A stretch of DNA of 64,000 bases from CAVRJC01 sp963721435 (GTDB lineage Bacteria; Actinomycetota; Acidimicrobiia; IMCC26256; DASPTH01), in contig CAVRJC010000006.1 of the NCBI GenBank assembly GCA_963721435.1, positions 558,001-622,000 on the forward strand, in the 5' to 3' direction. How positions within the stretch are numbered: position 1 is the stretch's first letter; each line of letters begins with the position of its first letter. Of the stretch, positions 1-10,629 are shown in pieces. A program made the position numbers and the translations under genes. The notes below the pieces were generated by a model. It was not told where the DNA came from and did no database searches. It saw nothing but the letters and a program-made list of their open reading frames with translations.

Positions 1-763
1 TACGGGTCGCCCAGCACACGTCGGTGCGATAGGGGAGCGTGACCTCGGCCGCGGTCGCGGTCGCCGGGTCGGTGGCGAGCACCCGTCGGATCTCGTCGAG
101 GAACGCGCGCTGGTCGTCGGGGGCGAGTGCGCCGACGTGGCTGATGCTGCGCACGCGGTCGACGACCTGCTCGGGTGTCATCCGTTGCTCGTTCGGGAAC
201 GTCGCCGCGACCGGCGCCGCGAACCACGCCTGGTCACGGAACACGTCGGCCTGCGCCTCCTTGTGCCCGCGCCACGGCGCCTCCCGCTCGATCTCGTCGA
301 CGAGCGTCCAGACGCTGTCGACCCACCGCACCGAGCGGTCGCGGTGGTTGCCGAGCACACCGAGGCGGCCACCCGGTCGGAGCACGCGGTGCAGCTCGGC
401 CAGCGCGGGCGCGCGGTCGAACCAGTGGATCGCCTGCGCCACCGTGATCGCGTCGAGCGACCCGGCGTGCAGTGGCAGCGCCTCCGCGACCGCGCCGAGC
501 GCGGGAACGCCCGGCACCGCGTCCACGAGCTGCGCGCGCATCCCGTCGACGGGCTCCACCGCGAGCACGGTTGCTCCCGACGGCACGAGCAATCTCGTGA
601 GCTTGCCGGTGCCTGCGGCGACGTCGGCCACCGTCGTCCCCGGCTCGAGCCCGAGCGCCTCGGTCAGCCACGCGACAGCCGGGGCCGGATAGGTCGGGCG
701 GGCGCGTTCGTACGCACCCGCTTCCGACCCGAACCCCGCCGCGGCGACGTCGTGCACGCTCAC
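1..763 (-). CDS. Class I SAM-dependent methyltransferase (C-terminus beyond window)
   Basis: The protein is a Rossmann-fold S-adenosylmethionine-dependent methyltransferase; the substrate cannot be told. Read from GTG at 763 (another in-frame GTG is at 769), it shows the SAM-binding motif VADVAAGTGKLTRLL near residue 40, the acidic end of strand 2 in VLAVEPVDGMR, and ELHRVLRPGG after strand 4, as in UbiE/ubiquinone-type Methyltransf_11 domains. The frame stays open to base 1, so only a short C-terminal end is missing. It follows the APS reductase gene by about 33 bases on the same strand and may be the last gene of that operon. A role in sulfur metabolism is not shown by the sequence. Confidence 0.75.
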   Translation of the reverse strand, partial: MSVHDVAAAGFGSEAGAYERARPTYPAPAVAWLTEALGLEPGTTVADVAAGTGKLTRLLVPSGATVLAVEPVDGMRAQLVDAVPGVPALGAVAEALPLHAGSLDAITVAQAIHWFDRAPALAELHRVLRPGGRLGVLGNHRDRSVRWVDSVWTLVDEIEREAPWRGHKEAQADVFRDQAWFAAPVAATFPNEQRMTPEQVVDRVRSISHVGALAPDDQRAFLDEIRRVLATDPATATAAEVTLPYRTDVCWATR

Positions 764-796
764 TGCCACCCGATGACGGATGCTCGCCGGTTCGGG

Positions 797-1533
797 CTAC
801 GACGCCTGGGAGGGCGTCCAGCCGTGGAGGCCGCACTCGAGCTTTCCGGTGCCGGCCCACCGACCGGCGCGAGGGTCTTCACCGGGCGCGACCGGCTTGG
901 TGCACGGCCAGCAACCGATCGACGGGTAGCCCTTGTCGTGCAACGGGTGCTCGAGCAGGCCGCGGTCGGCGATGTAGCCGTCGATGTCGTCGTGGGTCCA
1001 CGGTGCGATCGGGTTGACCTTCACGATCCCGCGGCCCACGTCGAGGCTGACGATCGGCGCGTCGGCGCGCGTCGATGCTTCGTCGCGGCGGAGGCCGGTG
1101 AGCCACGCCTGCTTGCCCTGGAGCGCCCGCGCGAGCGGCTCGACCTTGCGCATCTCGCAGCACGAGTCGGGGTCGTTCTGCCAGAGGTTGTCGGGCGGGA
1201 TGAGCGGCTCGACGACTCGCACGTGGAGGCCGTAGCGCTCCTTCACCTGCTCGACGTACCAGAGCGTCTCCGCGAAGTGGTACTGCGTGTCGAGGAACAC
1301 GACTTCGATCTTCGGCGCGACCTGCATGGCGACGTCGATGAGCACGCAGTCCTGGAACGACGCCGCCAGCACCACGGTGTCACCGAAGCGGTCCCACGCC
1401 CAGCGCACGGCTTCGCTCGCGGGGAGCGTCTCCAGCTTCTCCGACATCACGGCGAGCTCGCCGAGATCGGGGACCGACGAGAAATGTGGCTCGTCGGCAT
1501 CCTCCGACTCGATGAACGGGCGCACGACGGAGC

Positions 1534-1537
<4 letters not shown>
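797..1537 (-). CDS. cysH: Adenylyl-sulfate (APS) reductase, assimilatory
   Basis: This 246-residue PAPS-reductase-family protein reduces activated sulfate to sulfite with thioredoxin or a similar donor. The substrate is probably APS, because the four cysteines that bind the [4Fe-4S] cluster in APS-type enzymes are present: the pair C126-C127 (DSCCEMRK) and C209/C212 (GCWPCTKP). The catalytic cysteine lies in the C-terminal ECGLHG motif (C235). The start ATG at 1537 overlaps the stop of the siroheme reductase gene by 4 bases (ATGA), so the two are translationally coupled and feed one pathway: APS to sulfite to sulfide. Sulfate adenylyltransferase genes are not in the window. Confidence 0.92.
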
Positions 1538-3333
<1,796 letters not shown>

Positions 3334-3354
3334 ACCCGAGAAATCTAGTCGGGT
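3334..3354 (-). promoter_or_regulatory. Promoter with flanking inverted repeat upstream of the sulfite reductase gene
   Basis: On the minus strand a -10-like TAGATT occupies 3347-3342, 8 bases before the ATG. It sits inside a 6-bp inverted repeat, ACCCGA at 3334-3339 and TCGGGT at 3349-3354. The repeat could be an operator for a sulfur regulator. No clear -35 hexamer is visible. Confidence 0.4.
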
Positions 3355-3407
3355 TTCGATTCAAATACCAGCGGCGAAGTCGGGATTATGCCCCGGACCG
3401 GGATTGT

Positions 3408-3413
3408 TACCCT
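3408..3413 (+). promoter_or_regulatory. -10 element of proS, probable leaderless start
   Basis: TACCCT ends 8 bases before the proS ATG at 3422, the spacing expected if transcription starts at the start codon. No Shine-Dalgarno sequence precedes the ATG. A T-box leader is excluded by the short distance. Confidence 0.45.
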
Positions 3414-3421
3414 CTGGCTCC

Positions 3422-4837
3422 ATGGCCAAGGCTCCCGTGCTCACTCCCCGTGCCGACGACTTCCCCCGTTGGTACCAGGACGTCCTCAACAAGGCGGAGC
3501 TCGCGGAGAACGGCCCGGTGCGCGGCACCATGGTCATCCGCCCCTACGGCTACGCGATCTGGGAGCGGATGCAGGCCGAGGTCGACGCGCGTATCAAGGC
3601 GTGCGGGGCCCAGAACGCGTACTTCCCTCTCTTCATCCCCGAGTCGTACTTCCAGCGTGAGGCCGAGCACGTCGAAGGCTTCAGCCCCGAGCTCGCGGTC
3701 GTCACCGTCGCCGGCGGCAAGGAGCTCGAGGAGCCCGTCGTCGTCCGCCCCACCAGCGAGACGATGATCGGCGAGTACATGGCGAAGTGGGTCCAGAGCT
3801 ACCGCGACCTACCCCTGCTGCTCAACCAGTGGGCCAATGTCGTGCGCTGGGAGCTGCGCCCGCGACTCTTCCTGCGCACCACCGAGTTCCTCTGGCAGGA
3901 GGGGCACACCGCGCACGCGACGCGGGACGACGCCCGCGCCTACGCCGTCCGGATCCTCCACGACGTCTACCAGGACTTCATGGTGAACGTGCTCGCGATG
4001 CCTGTGGCCGTGGGGCTGAAGACGGCGAAGGAGCGGTTCGCCGGCGCGGTCAACAGCCTCACGTGCGAAGGGATGATGGGCGACGGCAAGGCGCTCCAGA
4101 TGGGCACCAGCCATGAGTTCGGGCAGAACTTCGCCAGGGTCTTCGGCATCGACTACCTCGACGACACCGGCGCACAGCAGACCGCGTGCACCACGTCGTG
4201 GGGCGTGTCCACGCGCATGATCGGCGGGCTGATCATGGCCCACGGTGACGACAACGGCCTGCGGGTGCCGCCGAAGCTGGCTGCCGTCCAGGTCGTCGTG
4301 ATCGCAGTGCGCGACGAAGGTGACGTGGTCGCGCGTTGCCGCGCGCTGGTCGACGAGCTGCGCGCCGCCGGTGTGCGCGCCGAGCTCGACGACAAGACCG
4401 GCGGCTCGCTCGGTCGTCGCGTCACCGACTGGGAGCTCAAGGGCGTGCCCCTGCGGCTCGAGATCGGTCCTCGTGACCTCGCCGACGATGCGGCCACGCT
4501 CGCGTTCCGCATCAGTGGACGCGCCAAGGCGAGCGTGGCGCTCGGCGCGGTCGTCGACACCGTGCGCGCCGAGCTCGAGGCCGAGCAGTCGGCGCTGCTC
4601 ACCGAGGCGATCGACCTCCGCGAGTCGCGCACCGCCGACGTCACCACGCTCGCGGACGCACGTGATGGGGCCACGAGCGGTTGGGCACGCGTGCCCTGGT
4701 CGGCCATCGGCGCCGACGGGGAGGCCGAGCTCGCCCAGAGCGGCGTGACCGTCCGGTGCCTCGTGCGGGCCGACGGCTCCTTGCCCGACGACGACCAGGA
4801 GCCGGATCTCGTCGCGTATGTGGCGCGCGCCTATTGA
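3422..4837 (+). CDS. proS: Prolyl-tRNA synthetase, eukaryote/archaeal-like type
   Basis: This class II aminoacyl-tRNA synthetase charges tRNA-Pro with proline. The 471-residue length, the lack of the large INS editing domain between motifs 2 and 3, and the C-terminal tyrosine (YVARAY) place it in the archaeal/eukaryotic-like ProS type rather than the longer E. coli type. Visible landmarks are the motif 1 region (YFPLFIPESYFQREAEHVEG), the RPTSETMIGEY segment, the motif 2 region WELRPRLFLRTTEFLWQEGH and, later, the CTTSWGVSTRMIGGLIMAHGD segment. ATG at 3422 was chosen over in-frame codons further upstream because the conserved protein begins here and a -10-like hexamer lies just before it. Confidence 0.95.
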   Translation: MAKAPVLTPRADDFPRWYQDVLNKAELAENGPVRGTMVIRPYGYAIWERMQAEVDARIKACGAQNAYFPLFIPESYFQREAEHVEGFSPELAVVTVAGGKELEEPVVVRPTSETMIGEYMAKWVQSYRDLPLLLNQWANVVRWELRPRLFLRTTEFLWQEGHTAHATRDDARAYAVRILHDVYQDFMVNVLAMPVAVGLKTAKERFAGAVNSLTCEGMMGDGKALQMGTSHEFGQNFARVFGIDYLDDTGAQQTACTTSWGVSTRMIGGLIMAHGDDNGLRVPPKLAAVQVVVIAVRDEGDVVARCRALVDELRAAGVRAELDDKTGGSLGRRVTDWELKGVPLRLEIGPRDLADDAATLAFRISGRAKASVALGAVVDTVRAELEAEQSALLTEAIDLRESRTADVTTLADARDGATSGWARVPWSAIGADGEAELAQSGVTVRCLVRADGSLPDDDQEPDLVAYVARAY

Positions 4838-4871
4838 CCGGTGACAGGCTGGAGGATGTGAGGGTGCTCTG

Positions 4872-5456
4872 ATGCAGCCGTTCCGCGGACCGTGGGGGTG
4901 GATGTACTGGAACCTCACGCTGGCCGCGGTCCCGTTGCTCCTGGCGATGCTGCTGTTCCGCCGGCGGGCGCGCACCGGTGTGCTCTGGTGGGCCGGCGTT
5001 TCGCTGTTCGTCGCGTTCCTGCCCAACGCGCCGTACGTGCTCACTGACATCCAGCACTACGCGTTCGACGTCGAACGGTTCGGGCGCACGGCGTCGATGG
5101 TGCGCTACGCGTTGCTGTTCGCAGGCGGCATGACCGCGTACATCATCGCGATGTGGCGGTGCACGCGCTTCATGATCGTGCGCGGTGTCGCAGTGGTCGG
5201 CGTCGTGGCCGTGAACGCACTCGCGTGCGCGCTGTGCTCGCTCGGCGTCTACCTGGGGCGGGTGCACCGCTTCAACAGCTGGGACGTCGTGCGCGCGCCC
5301 GAGTCGGTCGCGCAGGCGACGTTCCACGCGTTGTCGAGCCGGGCCGCGCTCGTCGGAATGGCGAAGGTGTTCGCGGTGATCGCGATCGGCGCGCTCGTCG
5401 GCATCGTGCTGCTCGACGCCGTCGCGGGGTCTCGCCGCCACCGGCAGTCCGCGTGA
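4872..5456 (+). CDS. DUF1361 family integral membrane protein
   Basis: This 194-residue protein has about six hydrophobic segments and the DUF1361 hallmark FLPNAPYVLTDIQHY near residue 50. No function is established for the family. It lies 34 bases after proS, and its last four bases (GTGA) overlap the start of the DNA ligase gene, so these two are probably co-transcribed. Nothing in the sequence links the membrane protein to DNA repair. Confidence 0.8.
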   Translation: MQPFRGPWGWMYWNLTLAAVPLLLAMLLFRRRARTGVLWWAGVSLFVAFLPNAPYVLTDIQHYAFDVERFGRTASMVRYALLFAGGMTAYIIAMWRCTRFMIVRGVAVVGVVAVNALACALCSLGVYLGRVHRFNSWDVVRAPESVAQATFHALSSRAALVGMAKVFAVIAIGALVGIVLLDAVAGSRRHRQSA

Positions 5457-6526
5457 CCCTGCCCGTCCCGCCGCCCGTCTCGCCGATGCTGGCGAAGCTC
5501 ACCCGTGAGCTGCCCGTCGGCGACTTCCTCTACGAGCCGAAGTGGGACGGCTTCCGCGCCATCGTGTTCCGCGACGGCGACGACGTCGAGATCGGGAGCC
5601 GGAACGAGAAGCCGCTCACGCGGTACTTCCCCGAGCTGGTCGAGCCGATCCGCGCGCAGCTCCCCGAGCAGTGCGTGATCGACGGTGAGATCGTGATCGC
5701 CACCGAGCGCGGTCTCGACTTCGACCGGCTGTCGCTGCGTATCCATCCCGCGGCCAGCCGTATCGAGAAGCTCGCGGCCGAGATGCCGTCGTCGTTCGTG
5801 GGCTTCGACCTGCTCGCCGAGGGCGGCGACGACCTGCGCGCGCGCCCGTTCGCGGAGCGCCGGGAACGGCTGGAGCGCGCGTTCGCGACGACGCAACCGC
5901 CGATGCTCCTCCTCACGCCGGCGACGCGCGATCCCGCGCTCGTGGGCGAGTGGTTCGAGCGCTTCGAGGGCGCCGGTCTCGACGGTGTGATCGCGAAGCC
6001 GCTCGACGGCGAGTACCGCGAGGGCGAGCGCACGATGTTGAAGGTGAAGCACCTGCGCACCGCCGACTGCGCGGTCGGCGGCTACCGCGAGCACAAGGAC
6101 GGTGGGGTCGGCTCGCTGCTGCTCGGACTGTTCGACTCCGACGGCGTGCTGCATCATGTCGGTGTCGCGAGCAGCTTCGCCGGCCCACTCCGCAAGCAGC
6201 TGACCGAGGAGCTCGCGCCGTACCGCGACCGCGCGCTCGACGCCCATCCGTGGCGGGAGTGGGCGGAAGCCGAGGCCGAGTCGCGCGCGAGCGGGCAGCG
6301 ACGGCCCGGTGCGTTGAGCCGGTGGAACGCGGGCAAGGACCTCACGTGGGAGCCGCTGCGCGTCGAGCTCGTCGCCGAGGTCGCGTACGAGCACCTGCAG
6401 GGCGATCGCTTCCGCCACACCGCGCGGTTCGCGCGCTGGCGCCCCGACCGCGACCCCGAGTCCTGCACCTACGCCCAGCTCGACGCACCCGTGCCGATCG
6501 AGCTGCACGAAGTCTTCGGTGTCTGA
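5453..6526 (+). CDS. ATP-dependent DNA ligase (LigC-like)
   Basis: This 357-residue stand-alone ATP-dependent ligase seals nicks through a lysyl-AMP intermediate. The adenylylation motif EPKWDGFRAIV puts the nucleophile at K30. Further motifs are SRNEKPLTRYFPEL (motif Ia), CVIDGEIVIA (motif III), GFDLLAEGG and the segment GLDGVIAKPLDGEY with TMLKVKH (motifs IV and V). The C-terminal oligonucleotide-binding domain is complete. The length and lack of polymerase or nuclease domains match mycobacterial LigC rather than full LigD. No Ku gene is in the window. GTG at 5453 overlaps the upstream stop by 4 bases. Confidence 0.9.
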   Translation: MTLPVPPPVSPMLAKLTRELPVGDFLYEPKWDGFRAIVFRDGDDVEIGSRNEKPLTRYFPELVEPIRAQLPEQCVIDGEIVIATERGLDFDRLSLRIHPAASRIEKLAAEMPSSFVGFDLLAEGGDDLRARPFAERRERLERAFATTQPPMLLLTPATRDPALVGEWFERFEGAGLDGVIAKPLDGEYREGERTMLKVKHLRTADCAVGGYREHKDGGVGSLLLGLFDSDGVLHHVGVASSFAGPLRKQLTEELAPYRDRALDAHPWREWAEAEAESRASGQRRPGALSRWNAGKDLTWEPLRVELVAEVAYEHLQGDRFRHTARFARWRPDRDPESCTYAQLDAPVPIELHEVFGV

Positions 6527-7940
6527 AGCGCCGGAAGGCGTGGCGGGGAGCGAGGTCGCGGCGGTCTGGCGGGCGATCGCCGATCGTTCCGATCTGCCCG
6601 CGCGCCTCGATGTCACCGGGCCGGCGGAGCTGCTGCCGTCGGTGTTCCCGGTGACGTCGTGTGCGACCGCAGCAGTAGCCGCGTCGTTGCTCGCGGCGGC
6701 GGAGCTCGGCGCCACACGCAACTCGAGCGCCCCGCCGACGGTCGTGCTCGACACACGGCACGTCGCGACCGCGATCCGCAGCGAACGGTACGTGAGGGTG
6801 AACGGTGAGCCCGCCGGGGCGGGATTCGCGCCCTTGTCTCGGTTCTGGCGTGCGGCGGACGGCTGGATCCGCACCCACGCGAACTACGCGTGGCACCGCG
6901 ATCGCCTGCTCGACGTGCTCGGGACGTCCGACGTCCCCGAAGCCGTCGGCGACGCGGTTGCGCGGTGGGATGCGGTCGCGCTCGAAGACGCGATCGTCGC
7001 CGCGGGTGGGTGTGCTGCCGCGGTGCGCACCACCGACGAGTGGCTCGCACACCCCCAGGGAGTGGTGCTCGACGTGCTGCCCCTCACGGAGTCCAGCCGT
7101 ATCGGCGAGGCCGCGCCGCGCGTCCGAGCACCGTCACCGCACGCGCTCGACGACGTGCGTGTGCTCGACCTCACGCGCGTCATCGCCGGGCCCGTGTGCA
7201 CGCGCACCCTCGCCGCGCACGGTGCCGACGTGCTGCGGATCGACACGCCGGCGCTCCCCGAGATCGAGGCACAGGCGGTCGACGCGCTCGCGGGGAAGCG
7301 CAGCGCGTTCATCGACCTCCGGTCGCCGATCGGTGACGCCGAGCTCGAGCATCTCCTCGACGACGCCGACGTGGTCGTCACTGCGTACCGGCCCGGGTCG
7401 CTCGACCAGTTCGGGCTCGCACCCGCGGCGCTGGCGGCGCGCCATCCCGGGCTCGTCATCGTGAACCTGAGTGCCTGGGGACACGAGGGGCCGTGGGCCC
7501 CGCGCCGCGGGTTCGACAGCCTCGTGCAGGCCGCATCGGGCATCGCGCTCGCGGACGCGCGCAGCGAAGAGATGCCGGGCGTGCTCCCCGCGCAAGCGCT
7601 CGATCACGCGACCGGCTATCTCGCGGCCGCGGCGGTCATGGTCGCGTTGGAGCGTCAGCTGCGCGACGGCGACACGTGGCTCGTGCAGTGCTCACTCGCG
7701 CAGACAGCCGCGTGGCTGCTCCGGCAGTCGCGCGCGGAGCCGTCGGCGGCCGAGGACGACGACCCTGCAGCATTTCTCGTCGACATGTCCCGCAACGGCG
7801 AGGTCGTCACCCTTGTCGCGCCCCCCGGCGCGATCGACGGCCGACCACTCGCATGGCCGAGCCCACCGGCGTACTTCGGCGCGTCACCGCCACGGTGGCG
7901 GGGCGCGCCGCCCATGCCGACGTGGGCCGGATCGGGGTAG
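6519..7940 (+). CDS. CaiB/BaiF-type CoA-transferase family protein
   Basis: This 473-residue protein belongs to the family III CoA-transferases, which move CoA between acyl-CoA and carboxylic acids. The canonical N-terminal CaiB signature, DDVRVLDLTRVIAGPVCTRT followed by AAHGADVLRID, occurs only near residue 210. It is preceded by about 200 residues resembling the later part of a CaiB fold (FWRAADGWIRTHANYAWHRD, TTDEWLAHPQG), an arrangement known in longer actinobacterial and proteobacterial members. GTG at 6519 overlaps the ligase stop by 8 bases. The downstream neighbour is an SDR, which suggests a role in acyl-CoA or side-chain metabolism, but the substrate is unknown. Confidence 0.82.
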   Translation: MSEAPEGVAGSEVAAVWRAIADRSDLPARLDVTGPAELLPSVFPVTSCATAAVAASLLAAAELGATRNSSAPPTVVLDTRHVATAIRSERYVRVNGEPAGAGFAPLSRFWRAADGWIRTHANYAWHRDRLLDVLGTSDVPEAVGDAVARWDAVALEDAIVAAGGCAAAVRTTDEWLAHPQGVVLDVLPLTESSRIGEAAPRVRAPSPHALDDVRVLDLTRVIAGPVCTRTLAAHGADVLRIDTPALPEIEAQAVDALAGKRSAFIDLRSPIGDAELEHLLDDADVVVTAYRPGSLDQFGLAPAALAARHPGLVIVNLSAWGHEGPWAPRRGFDSLVQAASGIALADARSEEMPGVLPAQALDHATGYLAAAAVMVALERQLRDGDTWLVQCSLAQTAAWLLRQSRAEPSAAEDDDPAAFLVDMSRNGEVVTLVAPPGAIDGRPLAWPSPPAYFGASPPRWRGAPPMPTWAGSG

Positions 7941-7943
7941 CGT
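7938..7943 (+). promoter_or_regulatory. -10 element of the SDR gene, probable leaderless start
   Basis: TAGCGT ends 7 bases before ATG at 7951. The same hexamer sits at the same distance before the amidohydrolase, ftsK and ABM genes. Confidence 0.45.
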
Positions 7944-7950
7944 CCTGCGC

Positions 7951-8850
7951 ATGCCGAGCTCATGTGCAGGACGCCTCGCACTGGTCACCGGCGCGAGTCA
8001 GGGCGGTACCGGCACCGGCACCGCGATCCGGCTCGCGGCCGAGGGCGCGAAGGTCGCGATCTGCGCGCGCAGCGAGGACAAGCTCACGCAGACGATGGCC
8101 GCGATCGAAGCCGTCGGCGGTACCGGCGCGATGTTCGTGTGCGACCTGTCCGACCCGAGCGGTGGGCGCGACACCCTCGTCGCGCGCTCGGAGGCCGCGC
8201 TCGGCGCGCCGATGGACATCCTGGTCAACGTCGCCGCCATGGGCCCGTACAAGAAGTTCGAGGAGATCGACCTCGACCTGCTGCAGAAGACCTTCGAGCT
8301 CAACGTCAAGGCGCCGTGGCTGCTGTGCCAGCAGGTGCTCGGCGGCATGCGCGCGCAGGGCCGTGGCGCGATCGTGAACATCGGCACCAGGGCCGCCGAG
8401 TACCCGGTCGGGCCGCCGTACCGCACCGGTGTGACCGCGCAGGCGGGCACGCTGTACGGCAGCACCAAGATCGCCGAGCACCGCTTCACGTTGGGGCTCG
8501 CGGCGGAGACCCACGGGCAGGGCATCTCGGTGAACATGGTGTCGCCGGTGAGCGCCATCGCAACGCCGCAGCTCGTGGCGTCGGGCTGGCTGCCCGACTG
8601 GGTGTTCGAGCCGGTCGAGACGATGGTCGAGGCCGTGCTCGCGTGCGTCACGGGTGATCCCGACGTGCTCACCGGCCGCAACGCGTACAGCCTCGAGCTG
8701 CTCCACGAGCTCCGCCGACCGGTCTACGACTTCACCGGTACCACGCTCGTCGACGGGTGGCAGCCCGACGACCTTCCCCCGCTCATCGAGGAGCGCAGTC
8801 GCCCCGCCGACGCGCAGCTCGACACCTCCAGCAAGCGCGCGACCGGCTGA
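7951..8850 (+). CDS. Short-chain dehydrogenase/reductase (SDR)
   Basis: This 299-residue NAD(P)-dependent oxidoreductase has the classical SDR signatures: the glycine-rich cofactor loop in ALVTGASQGGTGTGTAIRLA at the N-terminus, an NVAAMGPYKK segment equivalent to the NAG motif, and the catalytic Y-x3-K in LYGSTKIAEH with an upstream NIGTRAAEYP in place of the usual serine strand. The catalytic region has an insertion (YPVGPPYRTGVTAQAGTL) between strand 5 and the tyrosine. The substrate is unknown. A -10-like TAGCGT ends 7 bases before the ATG, so the gene probably has its own leaderless promoter despite the short gap to the CoA-transferase. Confidence 0.88.
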   Translation: MPSSCAGRLALVTGASQGGTGTGTAIRLAAEGAKVAICARSEDKLTQTMAAIEAVGGTGAMFVCDLSDPSGGRDTLVARSEAALGAPMDILVNVAAMGPYKKFEEIDLDLLQKTFELNVKAPWLLCQQVLGGMRAQGRGAIVNIGTRAAEYPVGPPYRTGVTAQAGTLYGSTKIAEHRFTLGLAAETHGQGISVNMVSPVSAIATPQLVASGWLPDWVFEPVETMVEAVLACVTGDPDVLTGRNAYSLELLHELRRPVYDFTGTTLVDGWQPDDLPPLIEERSRPADAQLDTSSKRATG

Positions 8851-8925
8851 CGCCATGCGGCAGCTCGCTCGCGGATGTGACATCTGACCCTGACCGGGCG
8901 CGGGTCGGCCCTACACACTCAGCCG

Positions 8926-10428
8926 ATGGATCGCCGCGAGTTCCTGGGTCGCGCCGGTCGCACCAGCGCGGCCGCGGTCGGGATGCTGGCCGCGCACCGA
9001 CTCGATCGGCTCGGGAGCGTGGTCGACGCGACGGCCACCACGACGCTCGCGCCGTCCGGGAGCCTCCTCGATCTGCAGCCGTCGGATTGCCCCGTCGACA
9101 CCGTCGTCGTCGCCGTGATGGAGAACCGGTCGTTCGACCACTACCTCGGCTGGTTGGGTACCGACGACGCCTATCTCGAAGCCGGCCGCGGGCGGTATGG
9201 AACGGGATTCTCGATCGATGGCCTCGTGGACCAGCAGTTCGTCGATCCCATCGGCGACGTCGTCGAGACGAGATCCGCGGAGAGCTATTCGCCGGAGAAG
9301 GTCGAAACCCGGGGCTGTGGCTTCGCAGACCCGGGGCACACGTGGGTCGCGGCGCGCCTCGAGCGCGACCACGGCTTCCTTGCGCAAGGAACCGGCAACG
9401 ACGAGTTCGCGATCACGTACTACGTCGAGAGCAACCTGCCCTTCTACGCCGCGCTGGCTCGTCGCTTCACGGTGTTCGATCGCTGGCACTCGTCGCTGCT
9501 CGGTCCGACATTCCCGAACCGGCAGTACCTCTTGTCCGCGCAGTCCGAAGGGCGCAGGACGGATGGCGTGCACGGGCGCGCCAACCTCTTCCACGCGGAG
9601 ACGATCATCGATCGGCTCGCTCGTGCCGGCATCTCCGTCGGCTACTACCACACGAGTGTGCCGCTGCTCGCGTTGTGGGGCGTCGACCGGATGCGGCCGT
9701 ACATCCATTCGCTCGATCGGTACTTCGAGGATGCCGCGAGCGGCACGTTGCCGCAGGTGGCGTTCGTGGAGCCGGGGTTCGGGACCAGTGACACCCTGCG
9801 GACCGACGATCACCCGCGCGGCGACATCGGGCTCGGCCAGCGTTGGGTCCGCGAGGTCTTCGGCGCGTTCGCGACGTCACCGCAGTGGCAACGCGGCGCC
9901 TTCGTCCTCACCTACGACGAGGGGGGCGGTTTCTTCGATCACGTGAAGCCGCCCATTCTCCCTGATGCGCGCGCCAGCCGGAACGATCTTCAGAACTTCG
10001 GCCAGGCCGGCTTTCGGGTGCCCACGTTCTTGGCATCGCCCTTCGCACAGCCGGGATCCGTCGACCATCGGCTCTACGACCACACGTCGATCATGCGGTT
10101 CCTGGAATGGCGGTTCCTCGGCGCACCGGCGGAAGGTCGAGCCGGATCGCGGAACTGGGCGCTGACCCTGCGCGACCGCGCGGCGAAGAACATGGGCGCG
10201 ACGTTGCAGCCGTCGATGGTCGATCCCGAGCTCGGGTTCGATCTCCGGCTGAAGATCCCGCAGCCGGCGCCGAGCTGCACGCCGGGCCAGGTGGCAGCCC
10301 GCCCGCCCGCAATCGATCCGAATGCTGATCCCTTCAACCGCCCGGATCTGCTCGATCTCATGGCGACGACGTTTCCGGGCGCGACGTCGGCGCCCTGGCT
10401 CGACGACGTCACCACCCCGCTCATGTGA
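8926..10428 (+). CDS. Phosphoesterase (phospholipase C / AcpA-type acid phosphatase family), Tat-exported
   Basis: This 500-residue protein belongs to the phosphoesterase family that includes phosphatidylcholine phospholipase C and AcpA acid phosphatase. The N-terminus MDRREFLGRAGRTSAAAVGM has the RR-x-FL twin-arginine motif followed by a short, weakly hydrophobic stretch, so folded export by Tat is likely. Family motifs are VVVAVMENRSFDHYLGWLG (metal and active-site region), LGPTFPNRQYLLS, LTYDEGGGFFDHV and DHTSIMRFLEWRF near the end of the catalytic domain. The exact phosphoester substrate cannot be told. The gene has no close partners: 75 bases follow the SDR, and a leader region with a hairpin follows. 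Confidence 0.88.
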   Translation: MDRREFLGRAGRTSAAAVGMLAAHRLDRLGSVVDATATTTLAPSGSLLDLQPSDCPVDTVVVAVMENRSFDHYLGWLGTDDAYLEAGRGRYGTGFSIDGLVDQQFVDPIGDVVETRSAESYSPEKVETRGCGFADPGHTWVAARLERDHGFLAQGTGNDEFAITYYVESNLPFYAALARRFTVFDRWHSSLLGPTFPNRQYLLSAQSEGRRTDGVHGRANLFHAETIIDRLARAGISVGYYHTSVPLLALWGVDRMRPYIHSLDRYFEDAASGTLPQVAFVEPGFGTSDTLRTDDHPRGDIGLGQRWVREVFGAFATSPQWQRGAFVLTYDEGGGFFDHVKPPILPDARASRNDLQNFGQAGFRVPTFLASPFAQPGSVDHRLYDHTSIMRFLEWRFLGAPAEGRAGSRNWALTLRDRAAKNMGATLQPSMVDPELGFDLRLKIPQPAPSCTPGQVAARPPAIDPNADPFNRPDLLDLMATTFPGATSAPWLDDVTTPLM

Positions 10429-10513
10429 CCGTTCGGGTGTGGCCGTCGGCACCGCAACCCGAGGCAGTCCGATTCGCGTACTTTCGCGCATCGCGATCTG
10501 ATGCAAGTTCGGG

Positions 10514-10519
10514 TATACT
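10514..10519 (+). promoter_or_regulatory. -10 element (TATACT) for the rimP-nusA-infB operon
   Basis: TATACT preceded by GGG is the best -10 hexamer in the 201-base gap and would start transcription near 10526, about 100 bases before rimP. No good -35 is visible. The candidate leader hairpin lies downstream of this point. Confidence 0.5.
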
Positions 10520-10564
10520 TTCCGGGTTCGGTTCGGCGTACAGCAACACCCACCGGTGGAGCAG

Positions 10565-10589
10565 ACGTGGGCGCAAGCCCACGTTTTTT
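10565..10589 (+). terminator. Intrinsic-terminator-like hairpin in the rimP leader (possible attenuator)
   Basis: A perfect 8-bp stem, ACGTGGGC at 10565-10572 and GCCCACGT at 10577-10584, closes a GCAA tetraloop and is followed by six T (10584-10589). It lies downstream of the probable promoter at 10514 and 40 bases before rimP, so it may attenuate the operon rather than end the previous gene. The upstream CCCAC at 10549-10553 can pair with GTGGG at 10567-10571 as an alternative structure. Confidence 0.6.
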
Positions 10590-10629
10590 CTTGCTCGGGC
10601 GTGTGTTCCTTGAGAGGAGGAGGTGAGAG

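Noticed and set aside
3334..3421. T-box or other leader before proS
   Set aside because: The promoter-like hexamer lies only 8 bases before the ATG, leaving no leader.
6519..7940. Circularly permuted CoA-transferase as a novelty
   Set aside because: The order with an extra N-terminal CaiB-like half is known in longer members of the family.
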